Source of the DNA: Acanthochlamys bracteata
Lineage: Eukaryota > Streptophyta > Magnoliopsida > Pandanales > Velloziaceae
Assembly: GCA_019914995.1 (NCBI GenBank)
Contig: CM034130.1
Location: forward strand, 6,696,001 to 6,760,000
DNA: 64,000 bases
Direction of reading: 5' to 3'
In this document: one piece after another, positions 1-11,500 of the stretch
How positions within the stretch are numbered: the stretch's first letter is position 1
Layout: every line of letters begins with the position of its first letter
The notes under the pieces: generated by a model
What the model was told of the DNA's origin: nothing
What the model saw: the letters and a program-made list of their open reading frames with translations, nothing else
The model's database searches: none
Position numbers and translations under genes: made by a program

Positions 1-1189
1 TGTTTTTCATCTGGAGCATTGACAACTTGAAATTTTCAACATGCAATACTTCCTCCTGCTTCTCTCTTGCATTAGTTGTTTTTAGATCCAAATGCTACGC
101 TTTTTGAGCTGTGAATCTGAATTTTACAAGAGATATCACAAATTTCATGACAAGTGTGACTTGTTAAAGCCCAAGATTCAGCTCTAGCCATTGGCGCATG
201 CATAGATATTCTAAACACTAGCAACCTGTGTCTTCTGTTGTGTTTATGGTGTTGGCATGCTAGCAACGCTCTGTTGGTTTCAATTGGCCAGATTTCTTGT
301 TTGCAGTAAGTTCTTGATCTGTGAAGGAAACTGTTTCAAAACAGTAAATCAGTTGTTTAAACCAATTTGTTGATCTGGAAGTGATGCATCTGGGGCGACT
401 GCTCTGTCAAATTCATGGACGCATGTTGATTACATCATGAACCAATTTTAAGTGTCTTGTACAAACATTAATTTTCGAAATTTTTGTAAGCTACAACTTT
501 CATACGTTATATGAAGTCATGAGCTATTATATTATTGTTTTAGTTAGTCAGTAGTAATTAATCAAAGGGATTAACACTAGCAGTGATTATTACGTTGGTA
601 TCTGTTTGGGTTGTTTTTTTTTTGAACTTTTGTAGCTTCTGCAGGAAGCTCGGTGTTTTATTTGTTTGATGGCAGCATCAATCCTTATCTAATATATATA
701 TATATATCCAACTGCGATGTGACACGTCTTTATAATAAGCTCGTATAGATTAACCGACGGTTTGGTTTTCCTATTCAAAAATTTCAAAAAATTAAAGCCT
801 TCTCTTGCACAGCTCTTCCACCTCCCTCGTTTCTTTCTGCGTTTTTTCTCTGCTCTCCCTCGCACTCTCGATCTCTTTCTTCAAATTCAAACTAATTCTC
901 ATATAAAATTGGATTCATCTGTTAATTTTGGAAACGGTTTCAAATCGATGAAGAGAAGAGCTCTTCAGGCACTATGAAAGAAGCATGGGAGTAAAGCCAA
1001 CTCTACCAATCTACAGATGGCTGAAAGTCGCCGCTCTCTTTAACGTAACCGGAATACTTCTCTGTTTTTCTCTTTCTGAATTTCATCCTTTGTTTCGAAG
1101 TATCTCTAAAATAAATTGATTCTGGAATGTTCAAGCTCTGGAAACATTTTTTTCTTAATAAGAAAAACTATAAACTTTTTTGCTAATTA
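1..1189. other. Intergenic, no gene recognised
   Basis: Short open frames occur on both strands, but none has recognisable protein similarity or convincing splice sites. A short TA dinucleotide run lies near 692-708. I see no RNA gene here. Confidence 0.5.
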
Positions 1190-2050
1190 TGGAAAGATAC
1201 ATGAAGAAACGAGTGGCGAACAAGGAGTCTGATCCGCTGAATACTCAAAACCCAGTTGGGTGAGAAGGTCGAATCCAATCACTTCCGGCAGGGTATGTCC
1301 CTCCTTTCGAAGCTAACACTTACTGTGTCTAGAAGAGCGGCTAGAAGGAATACCAGGACAAATTACTTTGGTTGGGGCGGGGATGAGCCTGAAGTACCAT
1401 CCTCTGAACTGACAGCTTCAAGCAGTTGGTTTCTGCCTTGCGATTGTAGTGAAGAATCACCGCCAACAGTCCAGGCAGGTTGACCAAGAGTTCCATTCTG
1501 GCACCGGATAACAATAATAGTAATGATATTCGCATCAGGACTCGCTTCAAAGACAGTCTTGGTAAATTATGCCGCAACTGCTTAGGATAGTTTGCATCTG
1601 ATGATCCCATATCAACCTAACAAATGTAGCATTGCGTCCTTCAGCTTATCACAAACCTATATTTTGAATTTGCTTCCTTATATTACTGAACTACTGTTTA
1701 TGACTGGGTTGCAGGTGGTGGTTTGGAAGATTCACCGAGCCTTGAAAATGTGTACTATATTTACAATGCCTTCAAGTGACATGAGATAGCTGTATTCCCT
1801 GAGAAATATGTGAGGAATGAAGATCAACTGTAAAACAATTGTGGTGCCCAAGGTTACTCATCCTTAGTTGAGGAACAATTTGTGCATGGCACATTAAACA
1901 GCAGTGGTTAGTGCTGGTGTCAGAAGTCAAGTACAATCAAGAAGGTGCAGCCTCCAATTTGAAAGTAGCTCTATTACTAGTACAGTTAATTCTTTGAATT
2001 TATCCACATCAAGTGCTAATCCAGGAATCTGGTGGCACAAAAATTTCTCG
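1190..2050 (+). pseudogene. Possible decayed coding remnant, family unknown
   Basis: The stretch has less AT bias than its surroundings and several short open segments on the plus strand, for example at 1256-1483 and 1904-2122. No single frame runs through, and I cannot assign a family. The texture, protein-like composition broken by stops, resembles the decayed helicase fragment at 6.2 kb, so it could be another gene fragment. It could equally be non-coding. Confidence 0.2.
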
Positions 2051-2159
2051 AGGCCGAGTTCCTTAAGTTCACTTCTTCTCTTTTTTCTGTCATGCATATT
2101 AGTTATGTTAAATTTCTTTTGATCCAGATGGAGGGGACGTTTAGAATTGCTTATGAAAT

Positions 2160-2391
2160 GAAACTTTTGAAAAATAAAAATATTTTTATTTTTTTTAAAA
2201 AACGAGCTCTATTTTGTTTACTTCCAAAAAAATAATTAAAATATGCAATAAAAAATCTCACTCCGTAAAATTTTTCTATATTTTCTAAATTTTTAAATAA
2301 ATTATATATATATATATATAATATGTATTAAAAAATATGAAATGATAAAAAATTGAAAAGCAGCTTTTGAAACGCTGCTCCAAACACACTC
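2160..2391 (-). mobile_element. AT-rich MITE-like element, reverse copy
   Basis: About 230 bp of very AT-rich sequence. On the minus strand it begins with a GTGTTTGGAGCAG-like end and continues with the poly-A/poly-T core shared by the other copies listed here. It lies head to head with the next copy (2424-2651), so the pair forms a large imperfect inverted repeat. No coding capacity. Confidence 0.5.
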
Positions 2392-2423
2392 GGAAGCATA
2401 TGGTCGGATAAGATGGATGAGTT

Positions 2424-2651
2424 AGGGTGTGTTTGGAGCGTTTCTCAAACGCTATTTTTTAATTTTTAATTATATATTATTTAATTATATTTTATAAGTA
2501 TTTAAATTTATTTAAAAATTTTACGTAATAAAATTATTTTATTATATATTTTTATTTTTAGATAAAGAAAGTAGAGCTTATTTTAAAAAAAATAAAAATA
2601 TTTTTTAATTTAAAAAAATTCTATTTTATAAGTATTCTCAGACGTCCTCTA
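2424..2651 (+). mobile_element. AT-rich MITE-like element, forward copy
   Basis: Begins with AGGGTGTGTTTGGAGCG and ends in a TTTTATAAGTATTCTCAGACG-like end, with the same AT-rich core as the copies near 4.6, 4.8, 32.7, 40.4, 55.1 and 55.8 kb. The length of about 230 bp, the GTTTGG-type ends and the lack of coding capacity suggest a miniature inverted-repeat element. Confidence 0.5.
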
Positions 2652-3648
2652 AAACGGTATATTTTTGAAATTTAGATATCTAGCACAAAAGAAGGGCAGA
2701 GTAAGAGAAGTATAGGACACCAATGAAGTAGTCGAACGAAGTATGCCGCCGCTTCAGATGGAAGGCAAGGACAAGGAGAACACAGTAGTCCATAAATTGG
2801 AGCACTCTTGCAAGCGCAACTTGGTACAGCCATTCACTGTTAAAAATAAAATCTTCACGGACTGAGTAAATGATATAACTTGAAGAGTGAACAAGGCGAA
2901 GACAGATAGAACAAACGCAGAGGCTGAACAGAAATAAAGAAGAAAATAAGATTGATGTGTATTTCATAACTCTTTGCAATGCTAAATACACTTATTTATA
3001 GTCTTAGTTTTGCTAAGACTTAATACTCTACTATAATGTCCTCTTGTGAGAACAATTATAACTAACTATTAACTCTTGATTACATAAGATTTCCTTAGCT
3101 AACATGAGTCTTAACTAGCTACAACTCTACTGCTTGGCAGACTGCCTTATTAAAGCAAGACTCTTTTGGAGTGAGATTCTATCATTGACTGCCTGGGCAA
3201 TAGATGCAAGTAGCTATTTTTCTTGGCCATCTACGAGGACGTGAGCTGGTGCTAAGGCTTGTATCTGCATTTATATCAGTAAAGCAGTCGGCGAGTCCCA
3301 AAAATCAGTCGGTAAAATATTAGCCAGTACCTCTGCAAGGAAGCCTCTTCAAGCTGTTGATAAGAGCAACACGGCATAGACTGATGAAGAAATCAGCTTT
3401 CGTTTGCCCAAGTTGAAGAAGCACACGATTTTAACAAGAATCATTTGGAACCAAAATTTTATTGTAAAACAATGTAAATTAACAGAGATTCTTCTTGAAA
3501 AACACCATTACACTTTTTGTCCACATCAGTGACGAAGGTAATGCATTTAAGTTTTCTCATATTGGAGAAAACTCACAGGCAATATTGATATCAAGCCTAA
3601 ATTACACCTACCAAGATCATGCTCTAGAAGCATGCAGTGACCTCTTCT
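2652..3648. other. Intergenic, no gene recognised
   Basis: A minus-strand ORF of 103 codons (2680-2991) is rich in Leu, Phe and Ser and resembles no family I know. The composition near 2980-3130, short T- and A-rich words with repeated taact blocks, recalls plant copia LTRs. I could not find paired LTRs or a target duplication, so I do not call an element. Confidence 0.35.
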
Positions 3649-3930
3649 TCAACCTTTAATGTTTGCTTCAATCATCCGAAGATTCACCGGCTCGGTTGCC
3701 TTGTACAAATCAACCAAGTACCTAAACCTTGGTCTTTTCCGCGGCCACTCTCTAGCTTCTTCAAAATTGTCGTTGTTTCTGTTAACTCTCGTATGCTTAT
3801 GATCAGCACCTTTCATGATCGCGCTGTTCGTCTTTCCATGGCTTCTGAACTTACCAATATCGTTGTCTTCTTCTCTAATGATCAACTCTAACAGTTGCTT
3901 CATGTCTGGCTTCACCTTTGCATCTGCCAT
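3649..3930 (-). CDS. Small hypothetical protein (about 93 aa)
   Basis: An ORF starting at the ATG at 3930 reads MADAKVKPDMKQLLELI and ends with a basic and aromatic stretch, PRKRPRFRYLVDLYKATEP. The composition is hydrophilic and charged, rich in Lys, Arg, Asp and Glu, unlike random translation of this AT-rich DNA. The frame also extends upstream to 3972. No domain is recognised, and there is no signal peptide or membrane segment. It could be a small plant-specific nuclear protein or the remaining exon of a larger gene. No neighbouring exons were identified. Confidence 0.35.
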   Translation of the reverse strand: MADAKVKPDMKQLLELIIREEDNDIGKFRSHGKTNSAIMKGADHKHTRVNRNNDNFEEAREWPRKRPRFRYLVDLYKATEPVNLRMIEANIKG

Positions 3931-4298
3931 GCATGTACAAGAAAACTTACACACAGATTGGTATGCTTCCACTACTCTCTCTATTATCTTCTTAATTTGG
4001 TCTGCTTCTGTTTATTGTTTGGTAGCTTGCTTGCTTGCTTGTTTGGTGTTGGTTTACTTGGATTAAGATATAAGTAGGAAAGATGAAACGGTTGGTTTGC
4101 GTATATGCGGATTCAGGTCATTAAAGTAGAAGAAATATCAAAAGTTAGGAAAGAGACCGTGTAGATCGAAAGAGTGAAGAGAGGAAAAAACGGACGCGTT
4201 TTTGGTTTTGGGATAGTTGGAGGGAATTTCAAAGGAAGAGCAGGGAAGGTACTTAAGACATTCATCATGGTCTTGACTGACATGTCTTACTTTTTCCT

Positions 4299-4324
4299 TC
4301 TTTTTTTTTTTTTTTTTTTTTTTT
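4299..4324. repeat. Poly-T tract
   Basis: A homopolymer T run of about 26 bases, broken only at its start. It could be the poly-A tail of a minus-strand retroposon, but no retroposed gene body is visible next to it. Confidence 0.6.
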
Positions 4325-4562
4325 AAAACATTGATACAACGAGATGTTTATTACATAAAATATTACAAAAAATAATAAAACATTATACAGATGGAACAAT
4401 AAAATCATAAATAAAATGCAAAGAATTGATATTCAACAGTATTACATGTGCCAAATGTCTCTCAAGATAATTGCATGCATCAAGTTTAAGCCTTAACTTA
4501 TTATTTCATGAGACAGAGAGAAAAGAGTCAGGGTGAGCTTTTGGTATTTGTGGAACGACTTC

Positions 4563-4752
4563 GGGCTGTTTGACATTCCGTTCTACAAAAATTTTTTATC
4601 AAAATTTTTAAATACTCTAAAAAGTTATTTTTTTTAATATTAAAAAGTTTTATATAATAAATATTTTATTAATTATTTTTATTATTTTTTATAAAAATAG
4701 TAAAATTTATATATTAAAATAAAATAAAAATAATCTCTTCCAAACAGTTTCG
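4563..4752. mobile_element. AT-rich MITE-like element
   Basis: About 190 bp of AT-rich core flanked by GGGCTGTTTGACATTCC at the left and TTCCAAACAGTTTCG at the right. The ends are inverted relative to each other (GCTGTTTG against CAAACAG). The core matches the other copies of this family. Confidence 0.5.
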
Positions 4753-4806
4753 TAGTTCTTACTTCATAGATGATGCTTTTCATAAACGTATCTCACTTAA
4801 GTATTA

Positions 4807-5059
4807 GGAGCGGCACATTTCAAATACTGTTTTGCAATTTTTTTTCATTTTATATTTTTTAATACATTTTTTATAAATATTTAAAAAATTTATTTAAAAA
4901 TTTAAATAGTGTAAAAAAATTTTACATAATGAAAATTTTTTATTACATATTTTTATTATTTTTTAAAATAAAAAAATAGAACTTATTTTTTAAAAAAATA
5001 AAAATATTTTTAATTTTAAAAAAATTTTATTTTATAAGCAATTTTAAACACATCTTAGG
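4807..5059 (+). mobile_element. AT-rich MITE-like element
   Basis: About 250 bp sharing the internal order of words with the 2424, 32697, 40416, 55113 and 55793 copies: the TTTTTTAATA start, TATAAATATTTAAAAAATTT, the TTTTATTACATATTTTTATT block and the final ATTTTATAAG. The ends are degenerate. Confidence 0.45.
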
Positions 5060-6170
5060 TCAATTTTGAATCTTTTGAATAGCCATTAAAAGCAGACTGC
5101 GTTTCCTTGTATTACATTCCCATTTTCTTCTGCTGAATTCTTTCGGGGAAGAACAGCTACTGATTGACTTTGACTATAAGAACACAAACTGGTATCGTCA
5201 CGATTACCATAGAAGTCAAGATGAACTAAACCATATTTGCATTCAGAACTCAATTATATTATTAAATTTTCATAATGTCATCAGTGACCTAATACAGAAC
5301 TCAGCAGTGCTTTAACTACAACAAAAAGAATAATGAGAGAACCAACAAGAACGCATCACCAGACATTGGCCTTTCGAACCAGCTTTCTTCGCGACTGCGT
5401 CGACCTTTTTCTGCAAGATAAAAAAAAAAAAAAAAGATTTAAAGCATAAGGGCCTGTTTGGCAAGCTGTGGTATCCTGAAAATATCATGAAATTTGAAAA
5501 AATACTATAGTACCACAGAACTATGGTAAATTATTCCAGGAGTCCTGTTTGGCACTGTCATGACTGGTAAAAAATTACACAGTTATTAGTGAATACCATA
5601 GTAAAATAAACTGATATGGTATTTTGGTTATGGTGTTCTAACACCACAAAATTTAGGATTGTTCCTTTCCTTTTCTTCAACAGCTTTCTTCATCTTCTCC
5701 ATTCAGACCTCTTCGTTTCACCATATCCATTAATTTCTATTCTCTTCCTGATCATTTTCCATGCCTATCCATCTACTCTCAACATCTATTTATTCATTTC
5801 CTTATCTACATGCTTCTCGATCTTCTTCTGTTTAGAAAACAAAAATTCTCACCAAATGTCAGCTGCGTTCGATATGCAGAGAGATTGAGAGTGCCAGGTT
5901 GAGAATAAGGGGAGTTGGGCAATGCCTGAGACAGAGGGACTCCTTCCAATTATGCTCCTAGGACCAATGCCCATAATCACAAAAAATTGAACAAGATTTA
6001 CTATTCTGCTTTTCACATTTTAGTTGGACTTTGGTTTGTTATGTTGAAGGTTAACACTTATATAAGTGATCTAACTTGCATTGTCCTTTTCCATAGCGTA
6101 ATCTTGCTTCTTACATTACCACATCTTTACAGGTCCTTCCAAAAAAAATTCTGATTCTAAAATATGCAGG
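5060..6170. other. Intergenic, no gene recognised
   Basis: Near 5341-5415 the minus strand could encode a short Lys/Ala-rich exon (reading KKVDAVAKKAGSKGQ after an AG), but no partner exon was found. At 5451-5630 there is a GGGCCTGTTTGGCAAGC end followed by short imperfect repeats of a TATGGTA-type word. This looks like a fragment of a DNA transposon, but I could not define its other end. Confidence 0.35.
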
Positions 6171-6790
6171 CTGGTGATCCAGTTCAACTGCCAGCTACGG
6201 TAATTTCTCCAACAGCTGAGAAACGTGGGTATTCGACCTCTATCATATAGAATTTGTGATGTTTTCCTATTTCCATGTCAAATTATGTTGTCGTTTATTT
6301 TCTAGATATGGGATAGTTTGTTCAAAAGATTCCAAGAGGTAGGTTTTCCTGTGTCAAATGCTCAATACAATGTCGCATGCAACCAGAGCTTACTTGCCCC
6401 AAAATCACAGTATGCTATATCTAATGTTTTATATGATAGATCCCTCATGATTGGACTCACTTTGCAACAGTTAAGCATCTTCTCATCAAAGGAATTCTAT
6501 CATGGCTCCTTAGAAAATGTTGACTTGATTGAAAAGCAGGCTAAAAAACCATGGCATACTTACTGCTGCTTTTACCATTATCCTTAGAAAATGTTGACTT
6601 GGTTGGAAGTGTAGAGTCGCAGCGCGTAGGAACTGGTTGATGGGTAAATGAAGATGCTGTTGAATGTAGTAACTATTTTATCACCAGTTAGTAACCCAAT
6701 ATCCTGAGCTGAAATTCAGTTCTCAGTTGCCAAGCATATCCCATATGGACATCAGGTGAAACTTTTCTGAAAGCTTTTTGATGATGCTTT
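6171..6790 (+). pseudogene. Decayed fragment of a SEN1/senataxin-type RNA helicase gene
   Basis: Just after a CAG the plus strand reads AGDPVQLPATVISPTAEKRG, which is motif III and its context in SEN1/Upf1-like superfamily 1 helicases. About 90 bases later it continues SLFKRFQEVGFPV. Further segments, SSKEFYHGSLENVDLIEKQ with PWHTYCCF, and YPELKFSSQLPSISHM, follow in the order found in the helicase C-terminal lobe. They lie in different frames with stops between them (for example after GTG near 6640). Intron-like gaps remain, so this is a genomic fragment rather than a retrocopy. The Walker A region and the end of the gene are absent. Not expected to be functional. Confidence 0.8.
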
Positions 6791-7114
6791 TGGAAGCAAT
6801 CTGAGAAAATGGCACATATAAATACAGTGGATGGGTCCAGGTAGCATTGTTCTGTACTTAATATTTCTTGTTTGCTCACCATTAATGTATACTAAAACCT
6901 GTACGTACTTCTATATTTTCTGTATTTGTGAGTATCATAGAAGTGGGGCTTTATTTTTTTCAGGTAGAGAAAAAGATCCATCTTTTCATGTGTCCACACA
7001 AACAGCATTCGGGGAATTGAATTTGTTGCCGATTTCTGATGGATGAGTGTGGGCATCAGGAGATCAAAACCTTCTATTCTGGGATGTAGCATATACTGCC
7101 CCTACTTATACTTA

Positions 7115-7409
7115 GGGCGTGTTTCAAATGCTCGTAACTGAGTTTCGTGAAAGTGAAAGTAGGAAGTAGATTTTTTAAAATAATGAGTTGGAAGTGGAGT
7201 TCAGTTTTTGTGTTTCAATAGTTTTTGAAAGTGAGTTAAAACTTGAAGGATAGAATTGCATTGGGAGATGCGCAAATAAAAAAGTTGGAACTGGAGTTCT
7301 GCATGTGAGAGTGTAGTTCCGAGTTTCTTATGCAAATGAAACATATGAACCGTTCGAAACTCCAAATCTAGCGGAAGAAAGTGAAATAATGGGCGTTTGA
7401 AACACGCCC
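7115..7409 (+). mobile_element. Tourist-like MITE, copy 1
   Basis: A 295-bp element with a 14-bp terminal inverted repeat: GGGCGTGTTTCAAA at the left and TTTGAAACACGCCC at the right. It is flanked by the 3-bp duplication TTA (7112-7114 and 7410-7412). The TTA duplication and G-rich ends are typical of Tourist-like (PIF/Harbinger) MITEs. Related copies lie at 31930 and 50200. Confidence 0.85.
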
Positions 7410-7412
7410 TTA

Positions 7413-8519
7413 TTAGTAGAGCCATACACTAAAAGGAAGATAGAATCCGAAGATAAATAAACTGTTTTCTTGGTCACCAATGAGTGTTCCTCTCATTTTT
7501 GGTATGAAGTATCATATCCTTACATGCCACCATTCTGGTGAAAGATAGTCACAGGAGTAATCTTGTTGAAAGTGCTAAAGAAAGAAATTGTTACCTTAAT
7601 GGGAGTTTCTTTTCAGTGTTTTGGCTTTAGATATTGAATTTCTTTTGGTTTACTGATATTCTTGTGCAGATTCGGTCTACTTATGATTTTTTCAGTGAAC
7701 TGAATCTGGAGTCTCAGCATTTTATAAACCAGAAACACAATCAAATGAGGAGAAACTTAAGAATATGCAGGAGCAAATGGCAAGCATGGATCATGCATAT
7801 GCGGGTGAAGAATGTGACCAATGGGACATGGATGGACTTTGCCATGGATGCTCATGGTGGGGCTGATGGAGACTAGGAGAGGTTTATCCTAAAATGTTTT
7901 ACTGGCTTCAGGATCTGAGTAACTCATGGTAACAATACAAAAGCTACTTTCTCCGGCTTTGTGGGCAGATATGTCCGCGAAGTCAATGGAATGCATTGAA
8001 CATGCAGGAAGCCCTTTGAAGAACAACCTTGTTGACCAATAGTTCTTCAAAGCACCAGGAAATATCAATCTGTGAGGAAGTCAAGTTGCCAAAATATAGG
8101 AATTAACCAAGTATTCCAATTTTGTTATGCTGTATATAATATCGCATTGTACTTCTTTGTTTTAAGCAATTTGTATGCAACTCTACATTCATAGCTGTTA
8201 GCTGCATCAAATCTTTTTCGAGAAAAGAAATTCTGGCATGTTCAAATTTTACACTATCATAACAAACTTATGATAAAATAGGCTTTCTTGCACTCTGGAG
8301 AAATTGTTAAACATCCAATTTTATAGTACGGGTGGCTCAGAATGCAAGATGTGACCATTTAGCACTAGATGTGAATAGTGCAAGACGTTTTAAAAAATTC
8401 TGTACCAGGCCATTTAGCAGAAAAACTTCCCACTCTTCTATCTAGATACTGAAGCTCTATGTTTCCATCTGGTACTCGCCCTAATAACCAGGTCTTTCTA
8501 AGACAATCTTCTACAACTC
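7413..8519. other. Intergenic; downstream flank of the CesA gene
   Basis: A short plus-strand ORF (7634-7876) and an alternative frame across it have protein-like composition (KNMQEQMASMDHAYAGEEC), suggesting another broken coding fragment. I cannot name the family. The part nearest 8520 is probably the 3' UTR of the minus-strand CesA gene. Confidence 0.35.
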
Positions 8520-11500
8520 TCAGTGAATAATATCATTGCAATCCAAACCGCACACTTCCAGCACAGGTGTTTGATACTTGGCTGCAAACGGGTTCACGCG
8601 TAGCCACAGAAGTGAACAAACTGATGCAATCAGTATAGACCAAACCACTATAATGGTAGGAACTCTACTCTTGTTACTCAGCACTCTTAAGACTGGATAC
8701 AGGTGAATGATAACCAAGAAGGCAAACACTAGTTTGGCAAGAACAGTTCCTCCTGACTGGAACCCATTGTTGATAGCTTCACATACGCCTATGATTATAG
8801 CAACACTTAGCATTGCTAGCAGCGTTAGAGGAGGTACGAACAATGAACTCCACTTAGAGATAGTTTTACTACCATTTTTTTCTTGGAAATTAGGATTTAT
8901 TCCTGCTATGACTTTGAGGATTCCTTGAAAGAAAGCGAAAAGATTCGATGAGACGCTGGTGATAACCCAGAACTGCTCGTTCTTCCAACAGTCAGCCATG
9001 CTTACGTTGCCCCATTGCATTTCAAGAACACCAGTTATAGCAATGCAGAAGAAAAGAGCCATGTATACTAAGCTCCCACGGTTGCTAATCTGTAGCCAAA
9101 TGAACTGTCAGGTTTGGATTCTTGAAGAAAACGTACACTGGCATTACAAACATTTAACATTGTTTTGAAAGAACAGATTATAGGCAAAATGTATACCTCA
9201 AGGATGATAAAAGTTCCAGTAAGTAGGCAGAAAGCTGGCAACGTACAATAAACAGTCAAGAAAATTGATGTCCAAGGATAGATGACTGCATTCACATAGA
9301 AAAGGCGTTGCAAGTGCTTCAATCCATTTCCATAGTCGTACCAGATTGGACAATGACTGCAAAAGAAAATCTCAACTGATCCAAAAGCCCGTTGTAGATT
9401 TTGATGCAGGCAGTCTGTTAAGTTAGTAAAGATCGATTCTTTGAATGCTGGTCTTTTAGGCATGCAGTAGACAGACCGCCAACCGCGACAATGCATTTTG
9501 AAACCAGTCAAGATAGCCTCAGTAATAGATCCATATGTCCAACCAACCTGTCATTTCAATTTCATAAGTTGTACTGGATCATATCTTTGCCATGAAATAT
9601 GAAAAAGAACTCTGCCTGCTTACCTCTTTTCCCCACTGAGTTTTGTTTTCATATGCGCAGCTAACTACATGTAACGCTTCACCAATACATAAATCTGGAT
9701 TGCCATCATGAACAATTCCTCCACTATCAAGGAACGTGGAGTCTATAAAAACAGATGAATACCCAAATTTCTTTGCAAGATTGTTCTTCACTGTTGTTGA
9801 TGATTCTCCATTCAGCAATCCTAGAAGCAAACATAAGGGGGAAAAAAAAGCAAATTGCATGAGCCCATAATAATCAAAATTAAACTTAAGACAGTCATTA
9901 ACAAGTTCCATACTCACCTTGGTCTTCTTCTTGGATGGTCTCTAGAATGTGCACTTCATCAAATAATTTGGAGGTCTTTAATTTCTTCTTCTTCTTGTCC
10001 TTCTGCCTGCTAACCTTTCTGTTTCTTCTTCTACGCCGGCATAGAAAGCAGAACCATGTTGGCCAACAGTTGCAGGTCATCGAAGGAGTCTTCTTAGTTA
10101 GAGGAGCATCAAATCCATAAATAGCTCGTCTTCTGAAAACACATCCTGCGCCAACACATATTGGTCCCTGGATTCCATCAAGGCCTTTCATATCAACCTG
10201 TTTGCAATGGAAAAAAAATTGTCAACAAACTCCAACAGAAAGCAAAAGAATGATACCATCAACACTACGGAGCAGATTGAGTATTTCACTCACATCTAAG
10301 AAAACTGCATTATGATTTGAGTATCCACCATGAGTATTGATCCCATAAAGCCTCTGAGGAAACTGTACATAAGCAATTTTTGTTCCTGATATAGGGTCCA
10401 TCAGAAAGCACATTGCTTCATAGAGTGCTTTGCTGTTGTTTATATATTGGTCACAGTCTAGATTCAAGATATAAGGAGCATTAGAGAGAACTGCTGAAAC
10501 GCGAAGCTGCAATTAAAGTTTAGAAAGAAAAGGAAGTCACAAAACTAGGTGAAAATAGAAAATATCAGAGAAGCATTTTAGCAGAAAGATGACCAGGGCA
10601 TTCAAAGCTCCAGCTTTGCCGTGGTGACCGAATCCTGTCTTTTTCTCACGAGAAACATAAACTAGCATAGGCAGTCTCGTTCCTTCTTCATCTACTGAGT
10701 TTGAGCCACCTATAAGGACCTATATGAACATTACCAATATTCAGTTTTCAAGAAAATGTTATACATACTTAAAGCAATGTAGGGAGATCAATCGTTGAAC
10801 CTTGTCAGAATGCATACAAATGAAAAAAATTTAGAGTTTTCAGACTTCAGAGCGTATGAATAATTCCGATTATAATGTAATTTGAAATGGGCTATGAACA
10901 AGTAATGACAAGGAAGAAAATTTCTTGCAGGCAAAATGACTCACCTGAATCATTCCTGGATGATTAAACGCATCATTTCCAGGCCATGGAGATCCATCCT
11001 GCAAAGTCCAGACTTCTTCAGGATTCTTTTCTGCTTTGAAGACCAAACTATTGATATGAACTTTAAATTCCTCATAGTCCTTCTGCATAGAACATTTTGT
11101 TACATATGCCATCTTACCAAACTTAAGCATATGAAAAATTTTATAGAAGATAGAGAACCTTCATTTGCCGCCGTTTTCTCACAAAATCAGGATCAACTTT
11201 GTCTTTGAGGTAATCAATTTTCTGACTGAAGTAGCATTCAGGTGCACGAGGTTCGATATTGAACCTTTTGCAGAATGGAACCCACTTCTTGGCAAATTCA
11301 GAAGTTTGAGACAGTACTTCAAATGTGAGCATGGAAGCACCATCATCAGAGACATAGCATGAAACTTTATTTGCAGGATAATCAACAGAAAGAACGGACA
11401 GAACTGTATTAGCCGTTATAAGAGGAGGCTGCAGTCGTGGACCAACTGTTGTAACAAAGATGTCAATAGCAGCTAGCGTAGAACAATTCTCTTCATTGCC

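Noticed and set aside
4299..4324. Poly-T run as the tail of a processed pseudogene
   Set aside because: No gene-like sequence lies on the expected side and no target duplication was seen.
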